DNA of 64,000 nt. It comes from Euphorbia lathyris. Lineage: Eukaryota > Streptophyta > Magnoliopsida > Malpighiales > Euphorbiaceae. The stretch is from positions 76,073,001 through 76,137,000 of the forward strand of contig NC_088913.1 of assembly GCF_963576675.1 (NCBI RefSeq), in the 5' to 3' direction. The translations under genes were made by a program, and so were the position numbers. Positions 46,403-58,035 of this stretch are shown piece after piece; the first letter of the stretch is position 1; each line of letters opens with the position of its first letter. The notes under the pieces are model-generated. The model was not told the origin of the DNA. It made no database searches and was given only the letters and a program-made list of their open reading frames with translations.

Positions 46403-47686
46403 TGTTGTCTTGTAAACAGACTCTAGCAAGTGCACTAGATACAAGTAATAAAGTGATAAGTGAGTATCGTCTCCACAGGGATTGTGATAGAAATAAATAT
46501 GGGAAATCGTTGCTAAACAGTGTGTGTTATAAAAGTGCCTTCCTTTATGGTTGTTTGTTTGATATTGGTTGTTTAATGACTCAGGCAGAATACTCAATCA
46601 AGGAAATAAGGTTACTTTTCAAAGATTAAGGGAAGAGAACAGGCTTTACATGACCGAACACGGTGTGCTACATCTTACAACATTCGATGAATAAAAGATA
46701 ATGCCAACGAAGCCAAAGTATCAGTTTTTAAGTGAGTTTGAGTCAACTGTCGTGTGTTCTCAAACTCCTAAGATTTACTAACATCTTTAGCGTCCTAAAG
46801 ATACGTTCTTTCTAGCATTAAGAACAAAACTGCATTTCTAGATGAGAAAACCCTCGACACAACCTTCTAACTTGTCAGCTTCGAAGTTGGGAGATCAATA
46901 GAGATATCGGTGAAGATGAAAGCAGTGTCCTAACATTCATCTAACACATACATACATGCTTACGCAAGAAAGTTAAATCCTCATTGATCACAACATTGGC
47001 AAAATACTAAATATTCATAAAAACGTTGTAAAACTTACATCACCGGGCCGGCCATGCCATGCCCGTTCAAAATGTCTACTCACTCATATCGAGCAGTGAG
47101 CAGAAGAAGATTCTTGTTACAGCTTGAGACTCCATGAGAGATCTCTTCTCCTTCTATTCTACTTGTTAAAAAAACTAAAACTAAGAAAATATCCGATCCC
47201 TAAAACCTTCTTTGCTTTTCCTATTTAAAGGGAAAAGACCGAGACTATCCAAAATTGGTACAACTTTCGTACCCTTTTTACAAACAAAGTCAACTACTTA
47301 CTACAATTAAAATAAACTAAAAAATGATTAACTTTTAGATTAACCCTTGAACACTCAAGGGGGTGAGACTTCAAATCATCATGCTTCTTTGGGCAATCCC
47401 ATCGCCACACACTTTCACCTGCTTTTCCTGCCGCTTTCCTTTCACTGCCACTAACGATCTGTCGCTGTCCGTCATTGGATAATCCGGCGTTTAACCGCTG
47501 GACACAAGTAAGGCTCCACTCCTCATTGGCATTAGCGAAACAAGCTATTTCCAGCGAGTTTAGCATTTTTCTTTGCTTATCTGCACAAGGACATTAATTA
47601 GCCCTTATTCCTTACAAAATGATATAAAAAATACCCGAATTCCCTTATAAATTATCTGTTAAACTTAGTCAATTTCATGCCTAACA
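46403..47686 (-). repeat. Athila 5' LTR, 1284 bp
   Basis: Boundaries are TGTTGTCTTG at 46403 and CCTAACA at 47686. It differs from the 3' LTR by about nine substitutions and one TAT-type 3-nt indel (about 46543). Confidence 0.92.
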
Positions 47687-47691
47687 CAGTT

Positions 47692-49757
47692 TTTTATGGC
47701 TGCCTCCATTATCAATGTATTACCTATCAGGCTTCTCAATTGGGATACACCTTTTCAGAAATTATACAAGAAATGTGCAACTTATGATATTTTTCATGTT
47801 TTTGGATACTTATGCGTTTATAAAGGATTGGTCAATATTGATAAATTGGCTCCTAGAGCACATAAAAGTATATTTCTTGGATTTTCCCCTGCCAGAAAAT
47901 ACATTTCCATTCTTATCCACAACGTCACCTTTTACTTCAGATATTCCTTCAGAAATAGAATCTACACCGTCTGTCTCTATTTCTTCTGATCATGTTTCTA
48001 CCTATTCCAATCCCATTATATCTGTTTCATCAGAAATACAAACTTCCACTTCTAACATCGATCCAATTGTACCTGTTCCAACTCAAAAATCTAATCGAAT
48101 TGTCCATCCTCCTTCCTAGCTTAGTGATTTTGTCAGTAATACAAATTCAAACATGTTATAATTTTCATTTTCACATGATCATCAGGCTTTTACAACTCAG
48201 ATTTCTCAAGTAAAGGAACCCAAAAATTATGTTGAAGCAACTACTATACCTGCTTGGGTAGATGTAATGAATCAGGAGCTTAATGCTTTAGAAGCAGACA
48301 ATACATGGACAATTACTGATCTTCCTAAAGGGAAACGACCTATTGCTTCTCTTTGGGTTTTTCGAATAAAATACAAACCTTCTGGTGAGGTTGACAGATT
48401 TAAAGCCAGACTTGTGGCTAAGGGGTACAATCAAATTCATGGACTTGATTTTCATGAATCCTTCAGTCCAGTTGCTAGGGTAGTCACTTTGAGACTTTTC
48501 TAAGCCATTGGTACCCTTCACAATTGGAATATTCATCAAATCGATGTGAATAATGCCTATCTACATGGCACACTTGATGAAGAACTTTACTTATTACCTC
48601 CTCCGGGTTATACAAAAGCAGAGAAAGGTCAGGTGTGCAAGCTAGTAAAATCACTTTATGGTTTAAGACAGGCTGGGAGACAATGGCATAAAGAACTTTC
48701 AACTAGGCTTCTTGCTTTTGGTTTTCATCATTCTGACAATGATAATTATTTATTTCTGAAGAATAATGCATCTAATTTTCTAGTTGTCCTGATATATGTC
48801 GATGATATTCTAATTGGTAGTACTGATTTAGCTCAGGTTCAATCTGTCAAAGACTACTTACATAAACTCTTTACCATCAAAGACATTGGTCCAGTGAAAT
48901 ATTTCATGGGAATCGAAATTGCAAGATTAGCTACAGGGATGTTATTGTCTCAGTGAAAATACATACTTGACTTAATTGCATATGCTGGTCTGACTCAAGC
49001 AAAATCTGTTTCTAGTCCTTTTGCTTCTGGAATCGTAGTCAAAGATCCCGGAGAAGTGTGTGAAGAACCTGAAAATTACAGAAGAATTGTTGGGAGATTG
49101 TTATATTTAGGTTTTTCAAGACCTGATATAACTTACTACACTCAATAACTGAGTTAGTATATGCAAACTCCTCTTCATCACCATATGAATGCAACACTTC
49201 ATGTGCTTAAGTATCTTAAAGAAACACTATCCTATGGTTTGTTTTATAATGCAGAACCTACTTCTGCTATTTCTCTCTATGGCTTTTGTGATGCTGATTG
49301 GGAAGGCTGTAAATCCATAAAAAAGTCACTCACTGGTTACTGCATTTTCCTTGGAGATTGCCTCATTTCATGGAAAACAAAGAAACAGTCCATTGTTAGT
49401 AGATCTTCCGTAGAGGTAGAATACAGAAGTGTAGCATCTACTTACTGTGAGATACAATGGATAACTTACTTACTCAAAGATTTCCATATCACCATACCCT
49501 TTCCAATACAATTGTCTTGTGATAATCAATCCGCAATAGCAATTGCTAAAAACCCTGAATTCCACGAAAATACCAAACGCATCGAAATTGATTGTCATTT
49601 TTCTCGACATTGTGTTGACAAAGGCCTCATTACACTTACACATGTTCCTACTCATTCACAAATAGCAGACATATTCGCAAAAACACTTGCCTCCAACCAA
49701 ATCACACCTTCTTTGTCCAAGATGAGATTATTTCCAATTCCAAAAATCTCATCTTGA
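47692..49757 (+). pseudogene. copia integrase C-terminus, RT and RNase H (Ale/Retrofit-like), broken
   Basis: This continues the integrase interrupted by Athila (N-W-D-T-P, then V-F-G-Y-L-C, and R-A-H-K-S-I-F-L-G). A frameshift lies near 47880. RT starts at about 48267 and carries the catalytic Y-V-D-D box (about 48798). RNase H (C-D-A-D-W, about 49288) ends with V-P-T-H-S-Q-I-A-D-I-F-A-K, wording typical of the Ale/Retrofit lineage. Stops interrupt it at about 48117, 48160, 48501, 48954, 49146 and 49155. The last frame runs 49161-49757. It is non-functional but the order is complete. Confidence 0.85.
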
Positions 49758-50016
49758 GGGGGGGCTGTTGACATTGATCATCTAGTTCCACAAATTAATC
49801 CTATCCTACAATAACTACTCTACTACAAATACAGCATATACAATCTCTACTTTGGCAATTGTCAACAACTCCAATATGTTTTATGCAGTTATTTTGTTAG
49901 AGAGTTTGTTATTGCTTTCTTCATGTACAAATATCAAGCTTTTGTTCTTGATTCATTCAAGTTGTAATTTGCAATCTTCATTGAATATACCTTGAGTATT
50001 TCAGTTCTAACTTAAT
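49758..50016 (+). repeat. polypurine tract and short 3' LTR of the Ale-like copia element
   Basis: GAGGGGGGG (about 49756-49764) directly precedes TGTTGACATTG at 49766, the usual copia LTR start. The right border is set at about 50016 (TTCTAAC) by analogy with the usual ...AACA end and is uncertain. A short LTR of about 250 bp suits this lineage. Confidence 0.65.
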
Positions 50017-50320
50017 GTTTATTATCTTAGAATATTGTTGAACGGTCATGAATGATGTGATCTACATGAGTATTCTAGAAAAACAAATAGCCTAAACCAT
50101 ACGCAACCCCTCTGAACTTGTCAATTTTGGTCATTTTGTCCCCTGAACTTAAGGGACGACCTATTTGCCCCATCAACTATTTAAAAGTGGTATCAATAAC
50201 TCCCTATTTTCATTATAACCAATTATGTTTTTCTATTTTGATAAAAACATAATTATAAATACAATCATATATGATAAATGGTAATTGAGATCATTTAAGA
50301 AATGAATGTAATATGTGATT
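50017..50320. other. AT-rich spacer with a CCCTGAACTT-type segment
   Basis: It holds a GC-richer stretch (about 50106-50200, with TCTGAACTTGTCAATTTTGG and CCCCTGAACTTAAGGG). Similar wording is common near the ends of plant DNA transposons, but I found no matching inverted partner or target duplication. Confidence 0.35.
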
Positions 50321-50527
50321 TAGGGTATCTAACCCGATTGAATAAAAAGACATGATTTTTCATTCTCTATATAAAGAAAAAGAAACATTCTTTTTCAGGG
50401 TTAGTTACTGTGAAACTAAGAAACAAAAAAAAAATCTTCATCCCACCTCTCAGATTTCTTCTTTGTATTTGTAAATTAGAGTTTTTACTTCATAATCCTA
50501 TATACTGTGAAATTAATCTTCATAGTT
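50321..50527 (+). repeat. LTR-like dispersed repeat, copy B, left part
   Basis: Homologous to 34661-34948 (including the TATATAAAG box at about 50383). It is interrupted at 50527 by the L1 LINE and continues at 55824-55914. The last 16 bp here are the LINE target duplication. Confidence 0.6.
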
Positions 50528-50612
50528 TTTTTTTTGAATCAAAGAAATCAAACTCTTATTGAACAGAAGAATCCGAACACAAAACCGAACCCAAAAAATG
50601 AGGACAAATGAA

Positions 50613-53600
50613 CTAAATAAAAGGATTAGCAACGGAATTACAATGACGCGCCAAAACGTGCGCCACCTTATTCGCTAATCTTGGAACAAACCTCAAGGTA
50701 TAACCTTGATTAGAACCGAAAAAATTCCTAATGTCATTAAAAATACAGCCAAGTTCAGTAATATCCAGTTTGGCCGACCTAACCGCATCCACCACCGCCT
50801 TCGCATCAACTTCAACAGAAACATTTTCGAAACCGCATTCCCACGCCCATACTAAACCATCACGCAGTGCTGCTACTTCTGCAAAAACCGCAGTGACAGC
50901 ACCGGCCGTTCGCCCACTTCTGCAGCCCCGAAATTTTCCAAATTCGTCGCGGATAACAGCGCTAGCTCCGAAAAGGCCTTCATCTTCGAACACAGCAGCA
51001 TCAATATTGCATTTCAGTCTCCCTGATGGCGGTAGCTCCCACCTTACGTCCGGTCGACAATTCAACCTTCCCGAACTGCTCACCACTTCATCTCTTTTAC
51101 GGGCCTCCTTCCATTCATTATGCATTTTAAACACATTAAGCACAGCCTCACTTGGGAATTGGCATTGGTTATTCCACAGTAAGTTGTTACGCTGCCCCCA
51201 GATTCCCCAAAGAGTAATTGCCCCATGGCAAACCACCTCACGACTATTATTCGCACAAAAATGCAGCAACCAGTCTTCAATTCGCTCCTAATCAGCCCCA
51301 GGAGCCAAAATCCCAGCATCAAGCCAACAAATTGACGCATACGGGCAACCAGAGAAAAGGTGCCATCCATGTTCAATGTCCGTGAGGCAAAAAAGGTAAT
51401 TACTCGCAATTCTAACATGACGGGCGTTTAGGTTTGTTCGCAATGGTAAGAAACCAGTTCCAAGCTTCCAAAGGAAAGTTTTGATTTTTGGCATCAAATC
51501 CAGCGACCACAAAATATCCCAGCCAGTCCTTATATCCTCACAGCGCCTTTCCCTACCCAAAACCCGATAATCGGATTTGACAGAATAAATTCCGTCTCTA
51601 CTAAAGTGCCAAACTAATCTGTCAAGCGGATCAAAAGTAGGAAAGACACCTTTTAGAATTATATCCGCTTCACAATCAATGAACCATTCCCTGACCCGTT
51701 GTCTATTCCAAACCCTGGTCCCCGGGATTAGCAGATCCTGAACCATAGCATGCCTGTTTTCAGAAGTGGGTTCAGATTGGATAGCATTCAGATTATCAAG
51801 GGGGACCCATGAATCCACCCAGACCTTCATAGTACTTCCATTACCAATATGCCACCTAGTACCCTTTTGTAGAATCCCAATTTAGCTCCACACGCTCCTC
51901 CAGATGAAACTCGGATTATTTCCTAATCTAGACGAGAGGTAAGTGCAATTTGGAAAATATTTGGCTTTAAATAACCGACTTACCAATGTGTTGGGGCAAT
52001 CAATGAACTTCCAACCCTGTTTTGCTAACAGCGCAATATTAAAATCCCTGAGATTCCGAAAACCCAGTCCTCCTTGCTCTTTTCTGAGGCAAAGCCGCTC
52101 CCAAGCACACCAATGAATTTTCTTCCTCCCATCCTCTTTTTTACCCCACCAGAACGAGTTCATCATGCGCTGCAGTTCATCACATGTGGATTTAGGAAGT
52201 AAAAAAGTGCTCATACAAAATGTTGGTAACGCCTGAGCAACAGATCTCAATAAGACTTCCCTCCCAGCTCCTGATAAAAAACGATAAGACCAGCTGTTAA
52301 GCCTTTTCGTCAACATCTCCTTCAAAAATCCGAATATTTGCTTCTTACTCCTCCCAATTAGTGATGGAAGACCCAAGTACCTACCAGTATCAAGAGGCTC
52401 GGACACACCAAGAATCCCTTTCACAAGCTCACGGGTAACCTCATTTACATTGGGGCTAAAAAAAATTCCGGATTTAGCCGTGTTTACAGCCAGTCCTGAT
52501 GCGCATTCATAATCCCCCAATATATCAGCAATCACTTTGCTTTCATTTTCTGAAGCACTAAAGAAAAGGAAGCAGTCATCAGCGAAAAATAAATGAGTAA
52601 TACTTGGCGCACCTGTGCATATCCTACAACCGGCAATTTCTCCTTCACTTTCAGCTTTAGAAATAAGACGCGATAACACTTCCGCACACGGAATAAATAG
52701 ATATGGAGAAAGCGGGTCCCCTTGCCTCAAGCCCCTACCAGGGATAATAGGGCCAATTAAATTCGAGTTAAGCGCCACTGAATAGATGACCGTGCTTATA
52801 CAGAGCATAATCCACTGAACCCATGTATCATTGAATCCCATTTTAATCATTACTGCTTTCAGAAATCCCCAGTCAACCCTGTCGTAGGCTTTACTAATGT
52901 CAATTTTCAGTGCAACCTCACCTTTACCACCTCTCTTTTTCTCTTCATATAATGGATAGCCTCAAACTCAATTTGAACAATGTCCACAAGGGATCGCCCA
53001 GGAACAAACGCGGATTGACTCTCAGAAACAATAGCAGGGAGGAACGGCTTGAGCCTGTTTGCAAGGACCTTTGCAAAAATTTTATACAAAACGTTACAAA
53101 GAGAGATCGGCCTCAATTCGGTCATTTTCGTTGGCTTCTCACACTTTGGAATCAGCGTAATTATGGTATCATTTAGATTTGCCGGGAATTCCTTCCTCTC
53201 AAGCCAACCAACACACGCCTGAAAAATATCATTACCTATCACATGCCAAAATTTTTGAAAGAAACCCGGGCTCCTCCCATCAGGGCCAAGGGATTTATCT
53301 GGATGCATTTGGAAGACCGCGTTTTTGAATTCAGAGATGTGAAACGCCCCAGTCAGCACCTCATTCATTTGTTCAGACACAACCCCCTGAATCACTTCCA
53401 TTGCAATATAGTTGCTTGCCTGGTTAGCCTCAAAAAGCTTCTTAAAATAGCTCAAAACTACCCCTCTAATTCCCGTTGCCTCGGTCTGCTCGACCCCATT
53501 CTCATCAATAAGTAAACTGACAGCATTAGTTTTGCTTTGGGAATTAACACAAGAGGTAAAGAATTTGGAATTTGAGTCACCTTCCTTCAGCCAGAACACC

Positions 53601-54619
53601 TTTGTGCGTTGTTTCCAGTAAACTTCCTCCTGTTCAAGCAAAACATTTAGCCTATTCTTGACTTGAAACCAGCGGTTTACTGAGCCATCATCCCGCTTTT
53701 CCCTCAACAAAAAGAGCTGCTTATTACACCATTCAATCTGCCTTCTAAACTTTCTTCTAACATCAGCCCCCCACATGCCCAAAATTCGACTACAATTTTC
53801 AAGTTTAGCAGTAATAGGCATTGGACCCTGATTATCCCAGCATTGTGTTACCATTTCAGAAAAACCAGCTTCCTTGGCCCACGCCTGCTCATACCTAAAA
53901 CGATTGCTCCTGAGCAACCGAACCCTTTCACCCAACGTCAGAACCAGAGGAGCATGATCAGAGTAAGGAGCCATAAGAATTGTTACAGCACAGCCCGAAA
54001 ACCGCTCGAACCAAGATGCCGATGCTAAATCCCGATCAAGCTTTTCCCTAACCCAATTCAAAGTTCCCCTCCCACGATCCCATGTAAAACTATCGCCCTT
54101 TAGAGGAATCTCAATCAAAGCATTACTCTCAATTACCTCGACAAATTGACTAATCAAATAACTCGGATACTCCTGACCCCCTTGCTTCTCTTCCTGTGAA
54201 ACAATACAGTTACCAATTACACACCAAGGTAAAATAGAAATACCACCCAATCTTCTAAGCAAATCCCACGATTCTTTTTGTCTATTCCGATCCGCATACC
54301 CGTAGAAACCAATGAGCCGCCAATCCCCATGCCTCATATCAGATACTGACATTTCAATATGTCTCTCATAGAAAGAGTGAACATTCAACCCCACCCCAGA
54401 ATTCCACAAAAAAGCAAGACCCCCACTATGCCCCCTTGCCTCCACAGTAAAATAATTACTAAAGCATAACTTTCTACGAATACCTTCCATCCTTCCTTTA
54501 CCAGCAAAAGTCTCCATTAAGAAGACCGCGTCCGGCTTTTGAACTTTCACAAGTTCATGAAGGGACCGAACTGCTCGGGGGTTGCCGAGGCCCCGACAGT
54601 TCCAGCTTAAGCATATCAT
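50613..54619 (-). pseudogene. L1 ORF2 (endonuclease, reverse transcriptase, RNase H), lightly broken
   Basis: The start M-I-C-L-S-W-N-C-R-G-L-G-N at 54619 overlaps the ORF1 stop by one base; an upstream in-frame M lies at 54640. Endonuclease: M-E-T and S-D-H-A-P motifs are present, but the G-D-F-N-D motif reads G-N-C-I-V (about 54210), a probable small indel that would kill nicking activity. RT: frame 54640-52907, then a one-base shift near 52905 into the frame of 52850, with [10 protein letters not shown] and the catalytic F-A-D-D box (about 52578). Stops at about 51882 and 51288 lie before a zinc-rich linker and the C-terminal RNase H (I-D-A-A-V...V-E-V-D-A-K-A-V-V-D, about 51020-50640). 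The order is complete for a plant L1. Confidence 0.88.
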
Positions 54620-55688
54620 TAAGGTCGGCGAGCCTGACATGCAGGCTTCGCCGTATTAGTAACAATTGAGACCATTTCATCCTTCAAATTTTCGGAACAA
54701 ATCATCTCAGAATCCACACTCAAATGATCAGCATGGAGGTTGTTAATTACCTTGCCAGGAATGCTAGAACTCGATTCCTCTCTCCTACGTTTTCGATCGT
54801 CCTGTAGCACCATCTCAACATTTTCATCCCGTGCTGCCTCCTCAATCAACTCCGGAGAACTATTCTCCTTAGTCATTTCAGCATATTTACTCCCTGCTGG
54901 TTGCCACAAATTTCCCAAATTTTTGCTACTGGTACCTCTCAGCCATTTTGACATCGGGGGAGCTCCACCCCTTCGTAATGGTGCTCTAAGCCACTCCCCC
55001 CATTCCTCCTTGATTTCCTCTCCTCAGATAAAAACAACAAATCACAGAACCTCTCGGTATGGCCTATGCATCCACACATGTAGCAGAAATTGCTAAGTCT
55101 CTCGTATTTAAACACAAGTAAATACACTTCAGCATGCTTCTTGATTTTTTTGCCTCTTCTCAAAGGTTTGCGGACATCAATTAAAACCCGAATTCGCATA
55201 AATGTCCTCCTAGATTCAGCATTATTCTTTTCATCATATTCTATAAAAGAACCAACAAAATTACCCAAGAGCTTACCAATGGTCTCAGTCATGCATCCCA
55301 AAGGTAATTCATAAACCTGCAACCAGATTGGTGTGAAATTCAGTTCAACCTGTTCTGGTATTTCTCCTGGCTTCCATTCCGCTAGTATCAACATGTGATT
55401 GTCGAACGACCACGGCCCTCCGGCAAGAATCATGTCCCTATCAATTTTGTGAAAAAACTCGAAAGAAAAGAGGTGCGAGTTAATTTCTTCAATGGCAATC
55501 CCCTGTTTTGGCATCCAAAGATCCGCAAGCCTTGATTTTATAGAAGCGAAATTCACCGACCGCTCTGTCAAGAACCGCCCTACAAACCGTAACCCTGGCT
55601 CCTGATCGACACTCTCCTCCGCAGCAGTAAAATCAAAAATCGCCTCCTCCTCGTCATCTAAGATTAGTCCGCAGATCGCTTTCTCCAT
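54619..55688 (-). pseudogene. L1 ORF1 (gag-like RNA-binding protein), one frameshift
   Basis: Start M-E-K-A-I-C-G-L at 55688 was chosen over the upstream M at 55766 because the upstream 26 residues are unlike the family and overlap the leader. The N-terminal domain (D-D-E-E-E-A-I-F-D-F, then L-A-D-L-W-M-P-K-Q-G and F-F-H-K-I-D-R-D-M-I-L-A-G-G-P-W-S-F) is the plant L1 ORF1 domain. A zinc knuckle C-Y-M-C-G-C-I-G-H-T-E-R-F-C lies at about 55050-55090. A one-base shift near 54950 moves the reading to the frame of 54954-54619, which ends with TAA at 54621-54619. Confidence 0.83.
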
Positions 55689-55823
55689 TTTCTTGAGGAC
55701 AACATGCAGGCCGATGAGGGTATGAAGAGGTGGTGATCGGAAAACACACAGCCAAAACCTAGGCAAACACTCTTACGCAACGAAGAGACACTCTTACACG
55801 AAGAGACATTAATCTTCATAGTT

Positions 55824-55914
55824 CATCACTTAGTTGATATAATTATGATGTTTGATTCATATTTTATGATTTTGGACTTGTTTAATTGTGCATTAATCTC
55901 TTATAGTAATTTAT
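55824..55914 (+). repeat. LTR-like dispersed repeat, copy B, right part
   Basis: It continues the repeat interrupted by the L1 LINE: the GTTTGATTCATATTTTATGAT block and ATTGTGCATTAA correspond to 34888-34930 of copy A. Confidence 0.6.
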
Positions 55915-57391
55915 CGGTGTGAAAATTCCATTCACGAATAGGTTTTTGAAGATCAAGATCCACGTAATAAAGATCAAGATTTTATTTTTTATTTTTCTAG
56001 ATATAAAATGGAAAATAAAGACTATTTCTCTGATTTCCCACCACTTCTAGAATTAAGGTATAGTTCATAATTTAATTAAGCATCCAATCCAACCGACATT
56101 CTTTACATACTAATTTATATTTTTTTATTAACTTATGTATACCTATATGGAGATTAAATAGCGTAACTATATATTATATAAATATTGGACCAACTTTTTT
56201 ATTTCCATTTTTTCTAATTGAAAAACAATTAGCATCTTCAGTCCAAAAATATTTATGTATAGAATCTATATAATAGGGTGGAATAATTCATTACCACCAT
56301 GCGATTAGCAAATTTAATATTCTAATTAAAGTGGAGAATATTTTTATACTCTACTAATCAACTTCTTAGTGACACTAATTAATTTTAATTTGAAAATTGT
56401 TTCCTACTTTTTCCCCATTTTCTTCCTTTTGACGTTAGCTAATTAAAATATTTCATTACCCGTTAATAATTTAGCCAAAATAAATCCACCTAATTGATTT
56501 TTTTTTTATTACTGAATATTGTTGCTATGGTCCACTATTGAACCCAACGGCCTCTTGTATTTATTTAAGAAGAATTGATTATTATGTAATAGGCATATAT
56601 AATATTATTATATAAACTTAATTATAATTATCGCAATAATTAGACAAATAACTTATCTGGCAAGTCATAAGATTTCTTTGTCAGCATAAAACTGATTTGG
56701 GATACCAATTATTTAAGTTCTCCTTAAAAAAAATGTATATATTTAAGTTATGTCACATATGAGATTCACGCGTTATCTACTATTAATGGTGATAACATTA
56801 CATATATGTGGAGGGATAACAAGATTCATGAATGATGAAAGAGATCCGTTAATAATGTTTAAAATAGTTTAGCTTATAACAACATTATTAGGAGAAATTT
56901 TACTATATATAAGTTTAGTGTACCACATCATTCGTGTATTATATTAATAATTTGATATCACGTTATATATTTTGTAGAATTTATATTTTAGAGTCTAGAA
57001 TTCTATATAATTAATTAACTAAAGATATGTAAATTAATTAATTATACAATATCATACTTTAAAATATCATACTTTATTGGTCAGATGGATGTAACATGTC
57101 ATTAAATTATCGGTCCGATAAATGGATGACGTGGTGCATCACTCATATATTAAAATCTTTCATTAGACCTTGAATTGTATTATTTATGACTTTATGTAAT
57201 AAGTTTTCTTTACTTTAATAATAGGGGTAAAATTCACGGTTAACAATTTACTAGTCTATCTATTTAACATATTACAATTTCGTTCATTCACACATTTTAA
57301 AAACCTTAAGTTTTGTTTTAATCAACTATTCAGTCACTTCACTTATTTTTATATATGAAAGTATAAAATTTCTCTTATATAAATAAAACAT
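55915..57391. other. AT-rich intergenic sequence
   Basis: No gene, RNA or element ends could be supported across about 1.5 kb. Confidence 0.5.
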
Positions 57392-57985
57392 TTATCTTTC
57401 ATTACCCCGTCCCCCATACGGATCATTCAAACCGAAATGTTCCCTTTCATACCCACCTACAACATCATTATGCAAAATATCCATATTCTCGGCACGCACA
57501 TGCACGGGACCAACAACATCATTCACATGCATATCATTCCTATGCATATCATTCAAAGCATCATCATCCATTATAATCCTCATATTCCTAGCATTCTAGG
57601 CATCTCAATCATCAAATAGATCTCCATCGCTATCACTATCAACATTCCTAATGTTCACGGGATTAGTTCGTCTTACCTCTTGAACCCGAGGGCCCATTGG
57701 TTGTGGTGCATGATTTCTTCTAGGGGGTGGTGTTGGTTGTCGTTCATGTTAGGGGTGGATTTGGTCTTCATGTTATCGGTGAGGTTCTCTGGTGAGAAGA
57801 GCTTGAGCGTTCCGACCTTCGAGCCTTAATCCTTCGATGGCAAGAAGGATATCCCGCTTACTTGAGTCGTGCTTCTCGTCTAGCACTCGTAAGGAGTCCA
57901 TTAGTTGCCTCACGGCACCTTCAAGCACCTCTACTCGTTGCTCCATGGATCCGGTGGCTTCGTTTGTGATACGTGGTTGAACCAT
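57392..57985 (-). pseudogene. gypsy gag N-terminal fragment
   Basis: M-V-Q-P-R-I-T-N-E at 57985, about 40 nt after the primer-binding site, leads a frame with a short amphipathic helix-like segment (V-E-V-L-E-G-A-V-R-Q-L-M-D-S-L) to a stop at 57773. After a further stop and frame changes, an Asp/Asn/His-rich segment (57583-57392) is readable. It is too short for a lineage call; gag is inferred from position. Confidence 0.6.
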
Positions 57986-58035
57986 TTTCGAGAAGAAGTC
58001 TCCGGGAAGGAAAACGACTCGGCTCTGATACCAAC

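Larger units (their letters stand above)
36017..47686 (-). mobile_element. Athila-lineage Ty3/gypsy retrotransposon, 11,670 bp, nearly intact and young
   Basis: Two LTRs of 1281 and 1284 bp (36017-37297 and 46403-47686) are flanked by a perfect 5-bp duplication CAGTT (36012-36016 and 47687-47691). The primer-binding site TGGCGCCGTTGCCGGGG next to the right LTR (tRNA-Asp type) and the polypurine tract next to the left LTR give minus-strand orientation. Order: gag, protease, RT, RNase H, integrase, then a separate ORF in the env position. I count about nine substitutions and one 3-nt indel between the LTRs (below 1%), indicating recent insertion. The polyprotein has only a few disabling changes. 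Confidence 0.93.
50528..55807 (-). mobile_element. full-length L1-type LINE, 5280 bp, minus strand
   Basis: A perfect 16-bp target duplication ATTAATCTTCATAGTT (50512-50527 and 55808-55823) frames the element. On the minus strand it ends in a poly(A) tail (plus-strand T run at 50528-50535, directly joined to the duplication) and begins with a roughly 120-nt leader before ORF1. ORF1 and ORF2 are both present. The element therefore inserted by target-primed reverse transcription without 5' truncation and then acquired a few disabling changes. Confidence 0.92.

Noticed and set aside
47294..47566. 90-codon frame inside the Athila LTR (also at 36905-37177) as a conserved gene
   Set aside because: It is conserved only because the two LTRs are copies of one sequence. 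No protein features are recognisable.
50106..50200. DNA-transposon terminus with CCCTGAACTT wording
   Set aside because: No inverted partner or target duplication was found nearby.
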